NCBI RefSeq assembly: GCF_000208865.1
Contig: NC_018397.1
Location: 868,001-932,000, forward strand
Direction of reading: 5' to 3'
Origin: Neospora caninum Liverpool
Lineage: Eukaryota; Apicomplexa; Conoidasida; Eucoccidiorida; Sarcocystidae
DNA length: 64,000 nucleotides
Part shown: positions 58,852-64,000 of the stretch, piece by piece
Position numbering within the stretch: position 1 is the first letter of the stretch
Layout of the letters: each line of letters starts with the position of its first letter
Notes under the pieces: model-generated
What the model was told of the DNA's origin: nothing
The model's database searches: none
The model's input: the letters and a program-made list of their open reading frames with translations, nothing else
Translations under genes and position numbers: made by a program

Positions 58852-61800
58852 TCATCTCCAAATTTTAACGACGCCGTCGCGACCGGAGGAGACCAGCAAG
58901 AGTTGCTGCTGCAACTCAACGAAGGAGAGGTCCAGGATTGCGTCCCGGTGTTGAACGGACGGGGGCCGAGGGCCCGCGTCTCGAAGGCGCTCCTCGTTTT
59001 CCCACGTGGACAGAAACGTCCCGTTCTCTCCACAGGGGTAAGAGACAGATGAAGACCAGCGGCGGCGGTCGAACAATCCTCTTCCCTCGTGCCAAGGAAC
59101 CGTCGGGCGACAACAGCATGGTTCTTCATCGGCGTCACTTTGCTCGAAGACGCAGGCACGCGCCGCCCCGTCATCCCCCTCAGAGTCCGGAGAAAGGTTC
59201 AGGAAGCCGCGGCACGAACTCTGTGAGTCGCGTTGCATCGCCCTGTCTCCAGACTCGCGAGCGTTCCTCGCTCTTCTCTGTCCTTCCGTCTCTTCGTCGG
59301 AGAGGCCGAGATCCTTCTGATCGAATTCTTTCTCCATACGCTTCCGCGCGGCTGGAGTGCTCCCCAACCTCGCAGTCTTTCGCTTCGTTGAAAACGCCCG
59401 GGGGCCGTGGCGGCGACACACTTCCTGGACGTGGGCGACCGTGTACGTCTCTCTCGCTTCGAAGCTGAACGTGGAAGTTTCCTCTTCTACAACCTCGTAG
59501 AAGAAGAGCGGACCGCCCCGGTCGAACGTTCCGCCTCGCCCACTGTCCTGACAGCCCCCCAGCGAGCTGTGGAAACCTAGGCCGTCTCCGTCTCGGCCCG
59601 CGCTCCCCCTGTAGGCGCACGTGTCCTCAGGTGCGACGACGACGTACGCATCGACGCCTTGATGTCTGCCGACAACTCGCGAGCTTCTTTCTCTTCGTCC
59701 TACACCTGCGCGCATGCGCGGCGTGCGTTCTGTTCGCGCCGCTGAACCTTGACGCGCTTCGTGCCTTCCGGGCGGCGTCACCCCCCGACCCTCCTCGGCC
59801 TCCCGCCCTCGCCTGAGGCCTTCGTCGCTGAGGTAGGAGGCGGCGGCCGCCTCCAAGTTCCAGAACCGAATGCAGCGATCGTTTCCGCCCGTGAGGAAGA
59901 ACGCCGGGGGGCCGCGGAGCGGCGGCGGCACGAAGAGACACCGGGGACAGTGGGGAGACAGCGCGGTGGCGGCGAGACCCGCCTCGATCGCTTGCGGCGC
60001 CAAGCTAGGCTGAGAGGTCGCCAGCGACGACAGCTCCAGAGGGTCGAGCCAGTAGCGCGGTGCGAACCCTTCGCTCTCACCCTCCGACGCAGCGGAGTCT
60101 CCGAGGCGCCTGCACGCTTCGTTTCTCTCCCCTGCACGTACCTCTGTCTCTCGGGCTGGTGTCTCTTCTTCGGAATCCGAGATATCGTCATCCCCGGCGA
60201 CCCCCGCCTCGCCTCGCCCCACAGAAAAGCAGCTGCTCGAGAAGGTCGCGACGACGCGCCCCGCCTCGAGGTCCAAAGCGACCGCCGCGCCGGTGTCTCC
60301 CCCGAGGAGAGCGAGGAAGAGACAGTTCCCGGTTTTTCGGGGGCCACACGAACTCCCATCGCCTTCGTCGATTCCCGTTCCTGATCCCGTCGCGCGAGGC
60401 CCGCTCGAGCCGCTGGAAGCGCTGGGCTCCTCGGAAAAAACAGCGGATCTGTCGCCGGCGCCCGATCGCGCGCCCAACGACGCACGCGGGAGACTGTGGC
60501 CGAGGGGATCCGCCCCCGCGGCGCGGTGGCTGCGCAGCAGATGCAGAGGACAGGGGCGGAGCTGGAGAACGACAGCCGCCCGCGACCCGTCGTTGTCGAG
60601 ACGCACGCGCCAGGACCGGAGCGGGAGAAGCAGGCGGAGATCGAAGAGCAGCAAAACGCCTCCGGCCGTTCCGAGACAGAGGAACTTGCCGTCTGCAGAG
60701 ACGCTCTGGGCAGTGGGGAGACCCCACCACGGCGGCAGGGCTGCGGCGGAAAACACCGGGAGCGAGGCCGCCCGCAAGTCGTACGCCCCGACCTGGCCGT
60801 TCTCGAGAAGAAAGAGGAGAAGCTGCTCGAAGCAACTGTCAAAGTGGTCCAGCGCCACAACGCCGCGCGAGGCAGCAGCCGCAGCCTGTGCGGCCCGAGC
60901 TGCGCTAGCCGCTAGAAGGCCCTCGTCGCGCGCCGGCGCCGAGAGACTGGACGAGAAGAGAGAAGGAAAGCGGAGGGACACAGGAAGCAACGTGCGAAAG
61001 AGAAACCGTTCCTCGGGAGACGTGCATGCAGAGCCGAATCCCGGACCCGCCGAGAGGCTTCGACAGTGGCGAGAAGAGCATTCCGGCTGGGAGAGACGCA
61101 GCAACAAGGAAGACGTGACAGACGACGAGGCGGAAAAGAGAGGAACGGCGGGAGGCGGAAGCGTCAACAGGAGATATGCCCCGTCGCGCCCCGGGGACGA
61201 CGCGGACTCGCGCGGACCAGACGGCGCCTGCGAACTTCCGTCCACCCGATACAGCCGACAACTTCCGTCAGACGCGCCGACTGCGAGAGTTCGGGTGTTG
61301 TGAAGAACCGTCAAAGTCGTCGCTGCCACAGGGGACGGCAGGGCCCAAGTCGCGAGCGGAGTCGCTGGCAAAACGCGAGAGAGACAGCAGACAAAAACAG
61401 GTGCATGCGCAGAGACACGGATTCCTGGCTACGTCACATCCGGTAGAAAAAGGCATCGGAGGTCATCTACCATATACGATGTAAGTCTCTAATGCAGAAT
61501 AGCACTACCTATAAGAATCAAGAAGATCTACGCCAACCCCGCGGCACTAGGTGACTCAGTCCAGCACGGCCGTTTCAAAGAGAGAGGAGTCGCGAGGAAT
61601 CCTAGAGCTGATCAAGGGTGGAATTACTGAACGAAATGCACACCTGCACGGATGTCTCGATTCGAGCATTTCCAGAGGATACACGAAAGAGTGGAGCTGA
61701 GGAGGAACACCCCGATGGAGAGCCCGAGAGAACAGCCAGGCCGAACACGATGTCTTCACACAGAAGAAATGCGCGCAAAACAGGAAGACCTCTCGGGCAT

Positions 61801-64000
61801 ACACTCCATCCGATCTCAGCTGTTTCTTTGCCTGCCATCAGCCCATATACATTGCGTCTAAAAAACGTATACGTGTATAAGTATATACTTGTAGTTATGT
61901 ATGTATAGATATATATAGGGATCGACCGGAGCCGCCCGGTATCTACGAACGGATCCCTCCCTTCAGATTGGCCTAGCGACAACAAAAAAACGGGGATAAA
62001 GAAAAAGAATCGTTTTTCACTGGTGACAGAAGAAAGGCGACAGAGGGAGCGGTGGCTGGGAAGATCCCCACCTCGCCGGTAGATCCAGAAGCCCTCGCAC
62101 AAACAGTTTCTCTTTCCGCGTTCGTCCTCAAGCCGATCGTTTTCTCGTGCGTCTCTTTCTCTCCTCTCTTCTGTCTTTCCTTCTTGTCTTCAGTTTGTGT
62201 CTCATCAACGTCTTACCTCTCCCATGCCTGACGACGTCTGCGCAGCTCCAGGCAGCGATTCTCCCTTCGACCGTGTCCATGCACGCGGTGACGAGAAGGC
62301 GTCCGTCTTCAGTGCTGGCGAGTCGCACCCGATGCCCCGCCGTCACGTTTCGGCCTCTCGGCCCTCGCCCCTTGGCGCTGCTCAAGTCTGCGCCGAGCTG
62401 ACGCCTTCCGGTCGTGTCCTGTTCGAGGAGCATCCCCACGAGCTGGCCCTTGGGTCTCCATCTCGCCATCTCGGCCAGGCCAGGAACTGCGCAGAGCACC
62501 ACGCCGCATCCCGTGGTGGGCGGCACGCCTCGCGGGAGCCCCGTAGGCTCAGTGTCTCTTCCACTGGGCCTCTGCGCCGACCCCTGGCTGCCACTGGGCG
62601 GCCGGTCCCCGCCGGGACCAGGGACAGCCGCCGCGGAAGGCGCCCGACGCCCCGCCCCGGCGCCTACGCCTCCAGCGCCCAGTCCACCGGCCTGCGCGTC
62701 GCGGGCCAGAGACTGGACAGCGGCCGGGAGCGGAGAGAGGCCAGTGTCCCCCGAGCCCGAACCGGCGTGCGCCTTCGAGGCGTCTAGGCGAGCATCCGCC
62801 GGCTGCGACGAAAGCGCGCCGGGCGTTGAAATGGAGGATGCATGCGGGCCAGACGGCAGGAGGCGCGCGACTCCGCCCACAGCGCCGAGAACCGTCGAGG
62901 GAAAGGGCCCCGGCTGGGGTTTCGCGGTGCCTCGCGCCGAGGTCGGAGACGGCGAGTCGAGCAGATGGCAGGGCGCGATGGGCAGTGCGGAAGAAGAGAC
63001 AGTCGAGGACGCGTGGCGCGAAGGCGCCGTGGCTGAAGCGGGGACGAGCGAGGGAAGAAGAGGGTGGCGGAGCAGGAGCACTGGCGGCGAAGCAGTCAAG
63101 TAGGAATACAGATTCAAAGTTCCACTCCCTGTCGGGATCGCCTTCTGCAGACGGCCGACCTCGAGCGCCGGCCGCCGGGGCAGGCCGAGCACGCCGCAGC
63201 GCCAGTCGCGTTGGAGGGGAAGCGGGAGCGCGCAGGCCCGTGACGAGGGGCGACGCGCAAGGTCCAGAGGCGCGGACGCGTCGGCGGCGCCAGGCGACGC
63301 GCAGGCGAGGAGCGAGCGCGGTTTCACGGCGCTCGCTGCGCAGGCGCCCAAGACTGCGGCTGGGAAGAGCTCGAAGGGAATGGGCCCTGAGAGCCGAGAA
63401 GCGTCGGCCGCCAGGAGGTCCCCGAGCGATGCACCCGGCGCAGGCAGACCGAGCATCGCTTGCTGGAGAGAAGGAAGCGGGCGGCGCGTCCCTGCTGCGG
63501 CGGCCGCTGCGACAGCCAGCAGATGCGCGGCGCCTGTGGCGGCGACTCCGGCGTCTTCTAACTCGCGAAGGAAACCGCCTCTTGCCGCGCCGCCTTTCAA
63601 ACGCTGCGTGCGCGCGGGCAGCGCTGCGCCCTGGCGACTCAGACAGAGGACCAGACAGACTGGGAACAGCGACGCAATTTCGCAGGAGCTGCCGCTGACG
63701 AGAGATGCAGGCAGAAGCGGCAGCAGAGCTTGCAGGGGAGAGAGCCGGAGAGACGGGAGAGAATGAACCGTCGACGGCAGGGGCGGCGACATGAGACACG
63801 ACATGAGGAAGTACTCGCGGGCAGCGGTCTCCGTTTTCGGAGGCTCGAGACACGGACACTCCAGCGAGACGTCCCCGTCGACCTCGCCGCCCTCGGGCTC
63901 GTCCGCGACCAAACCCAGCGGCTGGCCCGCAGGCATCGCTTCGTCCAGGTCTGCGCCCGCGGGGCCGGGAGCGCCTTCTGCGGCTCCAGCGCCCTTCCCT
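58852..64000 (-). CDS. VPS15: VPS15 (PI3-kinase regulatory subunit 4), C-terminal part, runs off the right edge
   Basis: VPS15 is the pseudokinase-HEAT-WD40 scaffold that membrane-anchors and activates the class III PI 3-kinase VPS34, which makes PI3P for endosomal, autophagy and (in Apicomplexa) apicoplast traffic. Two minus-strand exons are visible: 64000 (open) to 62217, and 61364-58852. They join in phase (GGGAGAG to CGACTCC) across an 852-nt intron. WRPKGQLVGMLLEQ at about 62460-62420 is the conserved opening of the VPS15 WD propeller. Blades follow in LAVGASDGSCRLYRV, FLTGGNDRCIRFWNLEAAAASYL and the C-terminal HRDAILDLSFVELQ ... LVSSGRDGVVKIWR, then the stop at 58852. The kinase-like domain and most HEAT repeats should lie beyond 64000. 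Long Ala/Gly/Ser/Pro and Arg/Glu-rich insertions separate the blades, making this part far longer than in yeast or animals. The window cuts the gene; this is not a biological truncation. Confidence 0.85.
61866..61920. repeat. TA/TG-rich tract in the VPS15 intron
   Basis: A low-GC stretch of gtatac, gtataagtatat and gtatgtatagatatatata lies inside the 61365-62216 intron. It is one of the few such tracts in the right half of the window. Confidence 0.7.

Noticed and set aside
60060..60908. Plus-strand frames of 200-340 codons at 59749-61303
   Set aside because: They are antisense to the VPS15 WD40 exon and Arg/Pro-rich; no independent evidence.
62414..63859. Long frames on both strands (62414-63103 plus, 62549-63859 minus, 62826-63698 plus)
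   Set aside because: They overlap the VPS15 exon that joins in phase to the WD40 exon; Arg/Ala-rich shadows.
1..64000. Possible mobile element, prophage or virus-derived insertion
   Set aside because: No transposase, integrase, reverse transcriptase or capsid motifs, terminal repeats or target duplications were recognised; the only transposon-like sign is the isolated BED/TTF-type finger.

Overview
The window is nuclear DNA of a coccidian apicomplexan of the Toxoplasma/Neospora/Hammondia type. The signs are intron-rich genes with GT-AG junctions, long pyrimidine-rich introns, many TGCATGC motifs, and a PIWI-type Argonaute with an RGG-rich N-terminus beside a long-chain acyl-CoA synthetase. 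Each gene appears to have its own transcription unit, on both strands, with no operons. I cannot decide the species from the sequence alone. All exon models were built by hand from splice signals, reading phase and family motifs, without transcript data.

Layout from left to right. 1-3166: no assigned gene. 3167-15000 (minus): a gamma-tubulin complex component, GCP3-like, in 20 or more small exons. 15001-18038: divergent upstream region. 18039-24155 (plus): an 11-exon LMBD1-like (LMBR1 family) multi-pass membrane protein. 24156-25751: convergent spacer. 25752-29733 (minus): a four-exon long-chain acyl-CoA synthetase whose first exon is 31 nt. 29734-32319: divergent upstream region. 32320-37773 (plus): Argonaute in eight exons. 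37774-42314: a mostly silent spacer of lower apparent GC. 42315-45206 (minus): a single-exon 963-residue protein with a BED/TTF-like C2H2 finger. About 49285-53027 (plus): an unrecognised spliced gene whose 5' end is unresolved. 53028-58851: fragments of plus-strand spliced coding sequence that I cannot identify, plus a tRNA-like fold. 58852 to the right edge (minus): the C-terminal part of VPS15, the regulatory subunit of the class III PI 3-kinase, which continues beyond the window.

The genes do not form one pathway. They cover microtubule nucleation (GCP), lysosomal or vacuolar membrane transport (LMBD1-like), fatty-acid activation (ACS), small-RNA silencing (Argonaute) and PI3P or vesicle traffic (VPS15). 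The most notable observation is the Argonaute. By motif alignment its slicer tetrad reads E-E-S-E instead of D-E-D-H/D, while the MID-domain residues that hold the guide 5' phosphate look intact. This suggests a guide-binding protein with little or no slicer activity of its own.

Most long open frames in the GC-rich parts are antisense or frame shadows and were left out. I found no CRISPR array, insertion sequence, rRNA or convincing canonical tRNA.
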